A stretch of 33,342 bases of DNA, taken from Bacteroides sp. UBA1317. Its GTDB lineage: Bacteria; Bacteroidota; Bacteroidia; Bacteroidales; Bacteroidaceae. The notes under the pieces are model-generated. The model did no database searches. It had not been told where the DNA came from and saw only the letters and a program-made list of their open reading frames with translations. Of this stretch, positions 23,001 to 31,406 are shown piece after piece (the stretch's first letter is position 1; each line of letters starts with the position of its first letter). The stretch lies in contig DBTL01000141.1 in NCBI GenBank assembly GCA_002307035.1, forward strand, positions 1 to 33,342. Reading direction: 5' to 3'. Position numbers and translations under genes: made by a program.

Positions 23001-23026
23001 ATCCGCGTTCTTATATCGTGAAGTTA

Positions 23027-23542
23027 TTACTTCAAACCAAGTTTGGTCTTTACAAGAGGAGTTACATTTACACTAACTTTTTCGTTAACATAAGGGATAG
23101 CCGTTCTAGCAAGGTCAAAAATATAAGTTAAGCCTTCAGCTTCACCTACTGCCTTAATCGCTTCATCTACTTTTTTAGAGATAGGTGCCATCAAATCTGT
23201 TTGAGCCTTTTGCATATTCTGCTGAGCCTCTTGTTGGAATTGCTCGCTTCTTTGCATCATGTCCTGCAACTCTTTTTGCCTTCTTTCAGCAATATTTTGT
23301 GGCAGAGAGTCTTTCTGCACTGCTTGCTGATATTCCTGATACTTTTTGTTGAATTCTTCAGTTGTTCTCTGAATTTCCTCAGTGTATTTCTTCTCTAACG
23401 CCTGTAGGTCGGCTTGAGCTTTTGCGAATTCCGGCATAGCCGTAATGATTTCGTTGGATACAACGTGCCCGAATTTAAGAGTTTGTGCAGATACGCTCAT
23501 CGGGAGGATGAACATAATTGCGAGTGCAATTTTTTTAAGCAT
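23027..23542 (-). CDS. OmpH/Skp-family periplasmic chaperone (second copy)
   Basis: This 171-residue protein starts MLKKIALAIMFILPMSVSAQ, a signal peptide cleaved after SVSA. I chose the ATG at 23542 because the longer frame puts 16 polar residues before the signal peptide. The mature part has a beta strand (LKFGHVVSNEIITAMPEF) and a long charged coiled-coil arm (about residues 40-115), as in Skp. Skp holds unfolded outer-membrane proteins on the way to BamA. It is a diverged tandem paralogue of the next gene upstream. Confidence 0.9.
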   Translation of the reverse strand: MLKKIALAIMFILPMSVSAQTLKFGHVVSNEIITAMPEFAKAQADLQALEKKYTEEIQRTTEEFNKKYQEYQQAVQKDSLPQNIAERRQKELQDMMQRSEQFQQEAQQNMQKAQTDLMAPISKKVDEAIKAVGEAEGLTYIFDLARTAIPYVNEKVSVNVTPLVKTKLGLK

Positions 23543-23587
23543 AATTAAATTATTTGTTTTAATGATTATTTTTTGTGTTCTTTGATG

Positions 23588-23595
23588 CAAATGTA
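23588..23595 (-). promoter_or_regulatory. Possible internal -7 box before second ompH
   Basis: The minus strand reads TACATTTG, an exact TAnnTTTG match, in the 58-nt gap between the two ompH genes. No -33 element is seen, so this is weak. Confidence 0.35.
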
Positions 23596-23600
23596 TGAAA

Positions 23601-24116
23601 TTAATTTGAATATCCTAATTTCGCTAATATTTCATTGCTAATATCAATGCGTGGAGAGGCAAAGATTATACTTGTAGCAGAAGCTCTATCTAATACTACT
23701 GAGTATCCTTTTAGTTCTGCTATTTCTTTCACTGCATTATAAATTTGATCTTGTATAGGCTTGATAAAACTCTCTCTCTGCTTAAAGAGTTCACCATCCT
23801 GTCCAAAATATTTCCGTTTCAACTCAGCTATTGTTTTTTCTTTGGCTACAATCGCTTCTTCTCTTTTCGTTTTTTGTTCTTCCGAGAGAGATTTAGCTTC
23901 CGACTGATACTTTTTATACAAAGCTTGAGCTTCCTTCGTTAAATTCTCCACTTCGCTTTGCCACTTAGTGGAGGCTTGGTTCAGCTGCTCGTTTGCGCTT
24001 TCGTAAGCTGGGATATTTTTTAGGATATATTCCATATCTATCAAAGCGAACTTTTGTGCGTTTGCTGTTAAAGCTGAAGCTAACAGCAACATAATGAATA
24101 GAACAGATTTTCTCAT
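23601..24116 (-). CDS. OmpH/Skp-family periplasmic chaperone (first copy)
   Basis: This 171-residue protein has a signal peptide (MRKSVLFIMLLLASALTANA, then QKFALIDMEYIL). The mature part has the OmpH pattern: a first strand, then a charged coiled-coil region (about 42-115, rich in K, E and Q), then the returning VVLDRASATSIIFASPRIDIS segment. It lies 26 nt after bamA. Two Skp-like genes behind bamA are usual in Bacteroidota; how the copies divide the work is not known to me. Confidence 0.92.
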   Translation of the reverse strand: MRKSVLFIMLLLASALTANAQKFALIDMEYILKNIPAYESANEQLNQASTKWQSEVENLTKEAQALYKKYQSEAKSLSEEQKTKREEAIVAKEKTIAELKRKYFGQDGELFKQRESFIKPIQDQIYNAVKEIAELKGYSVVLDRASATSIIFASPRIDISNEILAKLGYSN

Positions 24117-24142
24117 GACGTTCAGTTTTTTTTATGAAACAA

Positions 24143-26731
24143 TTAGAATTCTTGCCCTAGGATAAAATGGAATTGACTTCCACCATATTGTTTAGAACCA
24201 AATACTTTATCGAAGCCATACCCCCAGTCAATGCCCATCATACCAATCATTGGTAAGAAGATACGAACACCTACTCCGGCGGAACGCTTTAATTCAAAAG
24301 GATTAAAGTTCTTAATTTCATGCCATGCATTACCTGCTTCAAGGAAAGTTAGCGCATAGATACTCGTACTCGTTTCGAGCATTAAAGGGTATCTTAATTC
24401 CAGTCCCAAGCGAGCATAAGCATATCCTTCGTTACCATAAGGAGTTAGAGAACTGTTTTCATAACCACGAAGGGCAACACTCTCGGTGGCGTAGCTAGAG
24501 TAGCCTGTCATACCGTCTCCTCCCATATCGAATGTTTCGAATGGAGATCTTTTGTGACTATTGAAATGTCCTAAGAGACCAAAATCTGCACGAGTCATTA
24601 GAACGGGAGCTTTAGCGCCCGAAGTAAATGCAGTATAAGTCTTTGATTTCAATTTCCATTTGTGGTACTCTACCCATCTATGCATTTTGTTTACATCATC
24701 TTGATTACTTAAATTATATGAACTGTAATCAACACCATCAAATAATGAATAAGGAGGAGTTACTTGAACAGACAATGAAAAATCTGATCCTTGGCGAGGA
24801 TAGAGAGGATTGTCTGTTGAATTTCTAGCTAATGTAAGGTTTAAACTAATATTGTTACATTTTCCGTTTGTCACAGGAAAATAACTCCAATCTTTCAGAA
24901 TATATCTTTGATAAGAAAGCTCAGCTGACAGAGTAAAATAGTCATCTGGCCAATTCAGTCGCTTTCCCCATCCTAAAGAAAGCCCAAACATTTGAATATA
25001 TTTATTGGGATCGGAATAGCTAGAGTAGCTACTGCTAGAGCTATTGTTATAGTAATTAGTTAGATAACTTGAATTATAGTAACTGCTACTGATGTCTGAT
25101 TGCTTTGAGTAGAAAGCAGATACGGAAAATGAATTCGGACGTTTGCCACCAAACCAAGGATCAAAGAAGGAAACACTGTATGATTGGTAGTATTTGGCAT
25201 TAGTTTGGCCACTAATAGTAAGGGTTTGTCCATCTCCTTGTGGAAGAATACCACGGTAGTTTTCTCCCGGACGTAGCAAATTAGGCAACGAAAAGTTAGT
25301 AAACTTCAAACTTAATTTACCTATTACTCCCGTTTGTCCCCAACCGGCAGAGAACTCCACTTGGTCGTTCGCTTTTGATACGAGGTCGAACCCTATATCT
25401 ACCGTACCGTTCTCTTGATTGGGTTGAACGTCAGGCTTGATATTTTCAGGGTCAAAGTGTCCCATTTGTTGAATTTCACGCATAGATCGCATTAAGTCTT
25501 CTTTACTGAAAAGTTGTCCTGGACGAGTACGAAGTTCCCGACGTACAACGTTCTCATAAACGCGGTCGTTACCATTTATCTTCACTTTGCTAATGGTTGC
25601 CTGTCGGCCTTCATATATTCTCATTTCAAGGTCAATAGAATCATTATCTATATTCACTTCGACCGGATCGAGATTATAGAATAAGTATCCGTTATTATAA
25701 TATAAGTTACCGATGGCATCATCATCTGTAGAGATACGTTCGTTAAGTAACTTTTGATTGTATACATCCCCTTTCTTCATTCGCAGCATATAGTTCAATT
25801 GCTCCGCAGGGTATAGAGTGTTTCCTATCCAGCTAATATTCCGAAGATAGTATTTATCGCCTTCTTCCAATTTCAAGAATATATTTACTGTTTTCTCATT
25901 GTATGGTGATACGCTATCAGCGACAATGCGAGCATCGCGATATCCTAGTTCGTTATATTTATCTATAATAAGTTGTTTGTCGGCTACATAGTTTTCATTG
26001 ACGAACTTTTTAGTACGGAACAGATTCATGATCTTTCCTTTTTCATTTGTCTTTTTCATCACCTTTTTAAGTTTCGCAGTCTTGATTGCTTTGTTGCCCA
26101 CAATGGTGATTTTATGAATTTTTATTTTCTCTTTTTTGTCGATATTGACGTCTACTATGACTTGGTTTTCATTGGCAGCATCGTCTTTTTGCACAATAAC
26201 TACATCCGCGTTTTTAAAACCCTTGTCGTCAAAGTATCTTTTAATAAGCGTTTTAGCCCGATCTGTTAGGTTTGGCGTAATTTGACTACCCTTTACGAGC
26301 CCAAGCTTCGTTTCCAAATCTTCTCTCTCAGATTTCTTTACTCCATTATAGCGTATATCTGAGATGCGAGGGCGCTGAGTCAAACTTATTTTCAGGAAGA
26401 TCTTATTTCCTTCTATTTTTTCAGCGGTGATGGCCACATCAGAGAAAAGTCCATGTTTCCAATAGCGCTTGATTGCTTGTGTAATTTCATCTCCAGGGAC
26501 TGTGATGGTTTGCCCCACAGAAAGCCCTGATAATCCGATCAGAACATAATCTTCATAGTTCTTCACTCCAGAGACTTCTATTCCGCCTATTTCGTATTTC
26601 TTAGGCGTACCTGAATATAGAATAACAGGTTTTGATTCATCTGTAGTAGTTACATTCTGTGCAATGCCCGAAGTAGCCAAGCTAAACAGGCTGATAAATG
26701 TTATGAATATGGCAGAAATACGATAATACAT
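24143..26731 (-). CDS. bamA: Outer membrane protein assembly factor BamA
   Basis: BamA folds and inserts beta-barrel proteins into the outer membrane. The 862 residues comprise a signal peptide (about 1-24, ending SGIAQ), five POTRA-type repeats (about 45-430) and a 16-strand barrel ending in Phe (FILGQEF), the usual recognition signal. An LRGYE motif near the C-terminus corresponds to the VRGF/Y loop-6 motif. A Ser/Tyr/Asn-rich stretch at about residues 545-576 is probably an extended surface loop. It follows uppS by 35 nt and precedes two Skp-like genes. Confidence 0.96.
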   Translation of the reverse strand: MYYRISAIFITFISLFSLATSGIAQNVTTTDESKPVILYSGTPKKYEIGGIEVSGVKNYEDYVLIGLSGLSVGQTITVPGDEITQAIKRYWKHGLFSDVAITAEKIEGNKIFLKISLTQRPRISDIRYNGVKKSEREDLETKLGLVKGSQITPNLTDRAKTLIKRYFDDKGFKNADVVIVQKDDAANENQVIVDVNIDKKEKIKIHKITIVGNKAIKTAKLKKVMKKTNEKGKIMNLFRTKKFVNENYVADKQLIIDKYNELGYRDARIVADSVSPYNEKTVNIFLKLEEGDKYYLRNISWIGNTLYPAEQLNYMLRMKKGDVYNQKLLNERISTDDDAIGNLYYNNGYLFYNLDPVEVNIDNDSIDLEMRIYEGRQATISKVKINGNDRVYENVVRRELRTRPGQLFSKEDLMRSMREIQQMGHFDPENIKPDVQPNQENGTVDIGFDLVSKANDQVEFSAGWGQTGVIGKLSLKFTNFSLPNLLRPGENYRGILPQGDGQTLTISGQTNAKYYQSYSVSFFDPWFGGKRPNSFSVSAFYSKQSDISSSYYNSSYLTNYYNNSSSSSYSSYSDPNKYIQMFGLSLGWGKRLNWPDDYFTLSAELSYQRYILKDWSYFPVTNGKCNNISLNLTLARNSTDNPLYPRQGSDFSLSVQVTPPYSLFDGVDYSSYNLSNQDDVNKMHRWVEYHKWKLKSKTYTAFTSGAKAPVLMTRADFGLLGHFNSHKRSPFETFDMGGDGMTGYSSYATESVALRGYENSSLTPYGNEGYAYARLGLELRYPLMLETSTSIYALTFLEAGNAWHEIKNFNPFELKRSAGVGVRIFLPMIGMMGIDWGYGFDKVFGSKQYGGSQFHFILGQEF

Positions 26732-26766
26732 TTAAATTATGTGTTTTGGGTTATAAGTTCTAAATA

Positions 26767-27501
26767 TTAGCTAACCTGCTCGCTAGTTTTGCCGAAGCGG
26801 CGTTCTCTTTTCTGATAATCACAAATTGCTTTTCGAAACTCGTTTTCCTTAAAGTCTGGCCAAAAGGTCTCACAAAAATATAGCTCGGAATAAGCACATT
26901 GCCATAGTAGGTAATTGCTTAATCGAATCTCACCTCCTGTTCGGATTAGCAAATCTGGATCAGGCATGAAATTAGTAACTAGATGTGCAGAGATACAGTC
27001 ACTGTCTATTTTTTCTGGTGATATTTCTCCCTTCTGAACTAGTAGCGCGATATTGCGTATGGCATTTGTTATTTCCCAACGTGATGAGTAACTAAGAGCC
27101 AATACGAGACACATTCCAGAATTTAAGGCTGTATGTTTTACGCAATCATACAATCGTTTTTGTACATCTTCCGGGAGTTTATTTATGTCACCAACAATGC
27201 GAAAACTGATGTTGTTTTTCATGAAAATTTCTTCCTCTATGGAATCAATGAGCAGGCTCATTAGTGTAGCGACCTCATCAGTTGGCCTACTCCAGTTTTC
27301 GGTTGAAAAAGTATAGAGCGTGAGATATTTAATACCTATTCGAGCAGCTTCTTCAGCGATGACATGAACCGTTTGTGCACCAGCTTGGTGCCCATAGCTA
27401 CGTTCTCGTCCGTGCTGTTTGGCCCATCTCCCGTTACCATCCATAATGATCGCTACGTGCTGAGGTATGCGGTTTAAATCTATTTGCTCTTTATTTGGCA
27501 T
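26767..27501 (-). CDS. uppS: Isoprenyl (di-trans,poly-cis-undecaprenyl) diphosphate synthase
   Basis: UppS extends farnesyl diphosphate with cis-isoprene units to C55, the lipid carrier for peptidoglycan and surface glycans. The 244 residues have IIMDGNGRWAKQHG (catalytic D21), SYGHQAG, YTFSTENW and DPDLLIRTGGEIRLSNYLLW, then YSELYF. It is the first gene of the envelope cluster with bamA and two ompH genes. A 14-bp palindrome lies 30 nt upstream of its ATG. Confidence 0.96.
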   Translation of the reverse strand: MPNKEQIDLNRIPQHVAIIMDGNGRWAKQHGRERSYGHQAGAQTVHVIAEEAARIGIKYLTLYTFSTENWSRPTDEVATLMSLLIDSIEEEIFMKNNISFRIVGDINKLPEDVQKRLYDCVKHTALNSGMCLVLALSYSSRWEITNAIRNIALLVQKGEISPEKIDSDCISAHLVTNFMPDPDLLIRTGGEIRLSNYLLWQCAYSELYFCETFWPDFKENEFRKAICDYQKRERRFGKTSEQVS

Positions 27502-27530
27502 CTTATTTAGTTGTTACATTACTTTGCATT

Positions 27531-27544
27531 TGCAAAATTTTGCA
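27531..27544. promoter_or_regulatory. 14-bp perfect palindrome upstream of uppS
   Basis: TGCAAAATTTTGCA is self-complementary without a spacer. It begins 30 nt upstream of the uppS ATG, where a promoter or operator would be expected. No exact TAnnTTTG box reads towards uppS nearby; one (TATTTTTG, 27551-27558) reads the other way. Confidence 0.4.
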
Positions 27545-27604
27545 TTATAGTATTTTTGAGACAATGAGTGGGGTAGCCATCTTACAAAAATTTAGTCTAT
27601 TAAT

Positions 27605-28039
27605 CTATCCTCTCCACACTTTGTCTTTTCTTTGTTCCTTGCTCCTAATCCAAGTAAAATTGTTTGGGCTCAGTATCGTAGAATAATTCTTTCTTTCGCT
27701 GAATTCTCTTACAAAAAGATTTTCTCTCTTAATTTTATTCGATGATAAAGCATTCTTTTGATAGATATAATGAACTGAGATATTCTCCAAACGCATAAAA
27801 GTCTTTATAAGCGTTTCATTAATAATTCTGTTGGCCTTGAGTGGCAAAGAATCAGCATTGTAGTTTCTATTATTGGTTCGTTTGATTTTTGCTATTCCTT
27901 CTATGTCTCGAAGTGCAAAAGCGTGAGTCGTATCGTCTGAACTATGTTCTACCGCTTCATTGGCTGTGTTAAGGTAGGAAGTAACAGTGAGTGATACTAA
28001 TAGAAAAATTGCGATTACTAATAAAAACTTTATTTTCAT
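27605..28039 (-). CDS. Unrecognised membrane-anchored or secreted protein
   Basis: The 144 residues begin MKIKFLLVIAIFLLVSLTVTSY, one hydrophobic helix that could be a signal anchor or signal peptide. The remainder is basic. A stretch near residues 40-95 (FALRDIEGIAKI, then LPLKANRIINETLIKTFMRLENISV) faintly recalls the repeat unit of DUF4340-type Bacteroidota proteins, which are usually more than twice as long. I cannot support that by eye. It lies between ribD and uppS on the same strand and has its own -7 box, so it looks like a real gene. No function is assigned. Confidence 0.6.
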   Translation of the reverse strand: MKIKFLLVIAIFLLVSLTVTSYLNTANEAVEHSSDDTTHAFALRDIEGIAKIKRTNNRNYNADSLPLKANRIINETLIKTFMRLENISVHYIYQKNALSSNKIKRENLFVREFSERKNYSTILSPNNFTWIRSKEQRKDKVWRG

Positions 28040-28067
28040 TCGAGAGATTTTGTTTATTTACAAGTTG

Positions 28068-28075
28068 CAAAAATA
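28068..28075 (-). promoter_or_regulatory. Putative -7 box for the unrecognised 144-residue gene
   Basis: The minus strand reads TATTTTTG, matching TAnnTTTG, 28 nt upstream of the ATG. The -33 region is not a good match. Confidence 0.45.
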
Positions 28076-28175
28076 GGAACAATTTTCTCTATATTGAACA
28101 TTGTCGATAAGTTTTATATAAAATTATAGATAATAATGCTGTTTTTATCGATAGAAATTCTATTCTGAGGCTTTT

Positions 28176-29219
28176 CTATCCATCTTTTTCATTCGTATAA
28201 TGGTAAACGGTGACTCCAAAGTGTTTCTCGACAGAATGCTTGTTTTTATCTTTTATTTGGGGAGATTTCACTCCGAAATTCAATGACTTGATGCTTTTTT
28301 CAATGAAAATTTCGTCCCAGAAACCTCCATTAATAAATGATTGCAGTAAAATGCTTCCACCTTCAACAAAAAGCGATTGCACCTTTCTATTGTATAAAGC
28401 AGTTAAAATCTGAGGTAGAATATCTGCGTTAAAATCAATGGTGATATATTCTGTTTTACCTTCTTCCAGTTTATGCTTTGTAGTGAATACAAGAGTGGAA
28501 ATACTGCCGTCAAAAAGATGTAGGGAGCTCTTCAATGATAAATTGCGGTCGATAACTACTCGAGTTGGATTGTTACCGTGCCAATTCCTTACGGTGAGTA
28601 AAGGATTATCTAAACGGGCCGTTTGGGTCCCCACCATAATGGCGTCGGATTCTGCCCTTTTTTTATGTACTAACATTGCGGTTAAATCGGTGGATAGAAT
28701 AGCAGGTGAGCCACTGCTCCGGCAGATATCTATATATCCATCTGATGATTCAGCCCATTTGAGGGTGATGTATGGCCTGCGAAGTGTATTAAAGGTTCTG
28801 AACGGCTTTATTAAGTTTGCACACTCATCTTCTAAAACCCCAACGACGACTTCTCTACCTGCATCACGTATCCTTTTTATGCCACGTCCAGCTACTTCCT
28901 TAAAGGGGTCTTGACAACCAATAATGATTCTTGGTATTTCTTTTCTTATAATAAGATCAGCACAAGGTGGGGTTTTACCATAATGAGAGCATGGCTCCAA
29001 GCTGACATATATGGTCGATCGTTTAAGTAGCGATTGATCTTTTACGGAATTAATAGCGTTTACTTCAGCATGTGGCCCTCCACATTTAGCATGATAGCCT
29101 TCTCCTATTATTTTATCGTCGCATACGATGACTGCTCCTACCATTGGATTAGGTGAAGTATGGCTATGTCCATTTTTTGCCAACTGAATGCATCGCCTCA
29201 TGTATTTTTCTTCTCCCAT
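28176..29219 (-). CDS. ribD: Bifunctional riboflavin deaminase/reductase
   Basis: RibD deaminates the pyrimidine made from GTP by RibA and then reduces its ribosyl group, two steps of riboflavin synthesis. The 347 residues have an N-terminal cytidine-deaminase-like zinc domain (H50 and E52 in GGPHAEVNAI; C77 and C86 in EPCSHYGKTPPC). The C-terminal reductase domain (from about 148) has RPYITLKWAESSDG and a late VEGGSILLQSF. No FMN riboswitch is visible in the 55-nt gap upstream, which it shares with divergent prmC. Confidence 0.96.
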   Translation of the reverse strand: MGEEKYMRRCIQLAKNGHSHTSPNPMVGAVIVCDDKIIGEGYHAKCGGPHAEVNAINSVKDQSLLKRSTIYVSLEPCSHYGKTPPCADLIIRKEIPRIIIGCQDPFKEVAGRGIKRIRDAGREVVVGVLEDECANLIKPFRTFNTLRRPYITLKWAESSDGYIDICRSSGSPAILSTDLTAMLVHKKRAESDAIMVGTQTARLDNPLLTVRNWHGNNPTRVVIDRNLSLKSSLHLFDGSISTLVFTTKHKLEEGKTEYITIDFNADILPQILTALYNRKVQSLFVEGGSILLQSFINGGFWDEIFIEKSIKSLNFGVKSPQIKDKNKHSVEKHFGVTVYHYTNEKDG

Positions 29220-29246
29220 CTTCTAGGCTTGTATCTGTAAAATTCT

Positions 29247-29254
29247 TACTTTTG
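29247..29254 (+). promoter_or_regulatory. Putative -7 box for prmC-recX
   Basis: TACTTTTG matches TAnnTTTG exactly, 20 nt before the prmC ATG, in the gap shared with ribD. The -33 region is not recognisable. Confidence 0.5.
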
Positions 29255-29274
29255 CACACAAAAATTGTAAAAAC

Positions 29275-30108
29275 ATGAATCGTCTTTCCTTATATATCCA
29301 CCAGTCTTTAGAAGGCTTTTATCCGCTCTCAGAGTTGCAAAGTCTTGCAAAAATTGTTTGCCTAGACCTTCTTGGTGTGGATGCGATTGATTTTTATTCC
29401 GGCAAAGATATTGATTTATCTGAAAAAAAAGAAAAAGATTTGGAAACTATTCTGGAGCGTTTGCGTGATAATGAACCGATTCAATATATTCGTGGAAATG
29501 CAGATTTCTTTGGTTTGAAATTTAATGTTGCTCCCGGAGTTCTGATTCCTCGTCCCGAAACGGAAGAATTGGTTGATTTAGTCATTAAAGAAAACCCTTC
29601 GGTGAAACGCATTTTAGATATCGGTACCGGTAGCGGATGCATCGCTATTGCATTGGCAAAACATTTGCCGCTGGCTACTGTTTCTGCGTGGGATATCTCT
29701 GATAAAGCATTGGCAATAGCGGAACAGAATAATGCTTGGCTGGGCACTTCCGTGGTATTTTTCAGAAAAGATATCTTTTCTGAAATTTTAAATGAAAATA
29801 ATTATGACGTGATTGTTAGTAATCCCCCTTATATTACTATTGCTGAGAAAAAAGAGATGGACGCGAATGTCTTGAATTGGGAACCGGAGTTGGCTTTGTT
29901 CGTGGGCAACGACGATCCATTATGGTTTTATCGACGTATTGCTTCTCTGGGTCTGAACCTTCTGTCTTTTGGGGGAAGGCTTTATTTTGAGATTAATCAG
30001 GCTTATGGAATTGAGACATCCCTCATGCTCACGGCGTTGGGCTATAGAGACGTGTGTGTGATAAAGGATTTATTTGGAAAAGATAGAATTGTAAAAGCTA
30101 GCCGATGA
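29275..30108 (+). CDS. prmC: Peptide chain release factor N5-glutamine methyltransferase
   Basis: PrmC methylates the glutamine of the GGQ motif in release factors RF1 and RF2. The 277 residues have an N-terminal helical substrate-binding domain (about 1-90, ending RGNADFFGLKFNVAPGVLIPRPETEELV), the SAM-binding motif LDIGTGSGCIAIAL (115-128) and the catalytic NPPY (183-186). The stop overlaps the start of recX (ATGA). Confidence 0.95.
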   Translation: MNRLSLYIHQSLEGFYPLSELQSLAKIVCLDLLGVDAIDFYSGKDIDLSEKKEKDLETILERLRDNEPIQYIRGNADFFGLKFNVAPGVLIPRPETEELVDLVIKENPSVKRILDIGTGSGCIAIALAKHLPLATVSAWDISDKALAIAEQNNAWLGTSVVFFRKDIFSEILNENNYDVIVSNPPYITIAEKKEMDANVLNWEPELALFVGNDDPLWFYRRIASLGLNLLSFGGRLYFEINQAYGIETSLMLTALGYRDVCVIKDLFGKDRIVKASR

Positions 30109-30575
30109 GTATGATAACTGAAAATGAAGCATTGAGCCGTGTGGCTTTCTATTGCAGTGCAGCTGAGCATTGTAGGTCGGAGATTGATGATAAACTAAAA
30201 AAATGGGGATTGGAGGTTGATGCAATAGAACGCATATTGGCTCGGCTAGAGACCGAAAAATATATTGATACCGAACGCTATTGTCGGGCTTTTGTGGATG
30301 ATAAGCTCCGCTTTTCAAAATGGGGTAAAGTGAAAATCGCGCAAGCATTGTTTCTGAAAAAAATACCTTCAGAAATAGCTTCGAAATATTTAAGCGACAT
30401 TGATGAAGAAGAATATTTGGCTACTTTATCTCATTTATTGGTGTCAAAACGTAGAACCATTCGTGCAAAAGATGACTACGACTTGAAAGCGAAGCTGATT
30501 CGTTTCGCTATGAGTCGGGGGTTTGAGATGAAATACATTATTCGTTGTCTGAATCTGCCCGAGGCTGAGGAATGA
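30105..30575 (+). CDS. recX: RecX-family regulatory protein
   Basis: RecX binds RecA filaments and limits their activity. The 156-residue all-helical protein has the three-helix repeats of the family, with CRSEIDDKLKKWG, YIDTERYCRAFVDDKLRFSKWGKVKIAQAL, and a third repeat ending SRGFEMKYIIRCL. The recA gene is not in the window; here recX is translationally coupled to prmC. An AT-rich 7-bp inverted repeat (30587-30604) lies just after the stop. Confidence 0.9.
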   Translation: MSMITENEALSRVAFYCSAAEHCRSEIDDKLKKWGLEVDAIERILARLETEKYIDTERYCRAFVDDKLRFSKWGKVKIAQALFLKKIPSEIASKYLSDIDEEEYLATLSHLLVSKRRTIRAKDDYDLKAKLIRFAMSRGFEMKYIIRCLNLPEAEE

Positions 30576-30615
30576 GCATGAAATAGTATTTTTATTTAAA
30601 AATATATGAGTTCTT

Positions 30616-30647
30616 CTTTTCATTCTCGTTCAGTTTCCGTATTTTTG
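30616..30647 (+). promoter_or_regulatory. Putative pyrE promoter
   Basis: TATTTTTG (30640-30647) matches the -7 box exactly. A T-rich stretch (CTTTT, 30616-30620) lies at the right distance for a weak -33 element. The -7 box ends 29 nt before the pyrE ATG. Confidence 0.55.
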
Positions 30648-30676
30648 TGCCATATAATTATCTTAGTTAGTTTAGT

Positions 30677-31315
30677 ATGAAAACGTTAGAGAGATTATTC
30701 GCAGAGAAGTTACTGAAGATTAAGGCTATTAAGCTGCAACCGGCCAATCCGTTTACATGGGCTTCGGGGTGGAAATCACCGTTTTATTGTGATAACCGTA
30801 AGACGCTTTCCTATCCTTCTCTTCGTAATTTTGTGAAAATTGAAATTACTCGCCTTATTTTAGAACGCTTTGGGCAAGTTGATGCTATAGCAGGTGTTGC
30901 TACTGGAGCTATTCCTCAAGGGGCCTTAGTGGCCGATGCCTTAAATCTTCCTTTTGTTTATATTCGTTCAGCGCCTAAAGATCATGGACTGGAAAATTTG
31001 ATTGAAGGAGAGTTACGACCGGGCATGAAGGTGGTCGTTGTTGAAGATCTTGTTTCGACTGGTGGAAGTAGCTTGAAAGCAGTGGAAGCAATTCGCCGAG
31101 ATGGTTGTGAAGTGATAGGTATGATTGCTGCATTTACTTATGGGTTTGATATTGCAGTAAAAGCTTTTAAAGATGCAAAAGTTCCGTTGATAACATTGAC
31201 AAATTATGATGCAGTAATTGAGGCGGCTCTTCGTACTGAGTATATTGATGAACCAGATGTTGCTGTGTTGGAAGAATGGCGTAAAGACCCATCACATTGG
31301 GAACCTGAAAAATAA
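30677..31315 (+). CDS. pyrE: Orotate phosphoribosyltransferase
   Basis: PyrE joins orotate to PRPP to make orotidine monophosphate in pyrimidine synthesis. The 212 residues carry a FTWASGWKSPFYCDNR segment near the start, AGVATGAIPQGALVA, and the PRPP-binding motif VVVVEDLVSTGGSSLKA (about residues 118-134). It has its own promoter and a hairpin after its stop. Confidence 0.96.
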   Translation: MKTLERLFAEKLLKIKAIKLQPANPFTWASGWKSPFYCDNRKTLSYPSLRNFVKIEITRLILERFGQVDAIAGVATGAIPQGALVADALNLPFVYIRSAPKDHGLENLIEGELRPGMKVVVVEDLVSTGGSSLKAVEAIRRDGCEVIGMIAAFTYGFDIAVKAFKDAKVPLITLTNYDAVIEAALRTEYIDEPDVAVLEEWRKDPSHWEPEK

Positions 31316-31344
31316 GAAAATCTATTTATAAATAAAGAGATGGG

Positions 31345-31385
31345 AAAGAACCGTTCGGACTACTTTTGTTCGGATTGTTCTTTTT
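31345..31385 (+). terminator. Terminator after pyrE with a promoter box in its loop
   Basis: AAAGAAC (31345-31351) pairs with GTTCTTT (31377-31383), followed by a T tract. The stem continues inward through a mismatch and several G-T wobbles. The apical loop contains TACTTTTG, a match to the -7 consensus. Confidence 0.65.
31361..31368 (+). promoter_or_regulatory. Putative -7 box for the SRPBCC gene and argH
   Basis: TACTTTTG matches TAnnTTTG, 38 nt before the next ATG. It lies inside the pyrE terminator hairpin. No TTTG is found at normal -33 spacing. Confidence 0.4.
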
Positions 31386-31406
31386 GTCTTTTAAAGACAG
31401 AAGCAA

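Noticed and set aside
29220..29274. FMN riboswitch before ribD
   Set aside because: Only 55 nt are available between ribD and prmC, too short for the RFN element, and none of its conserved blocks is seen.
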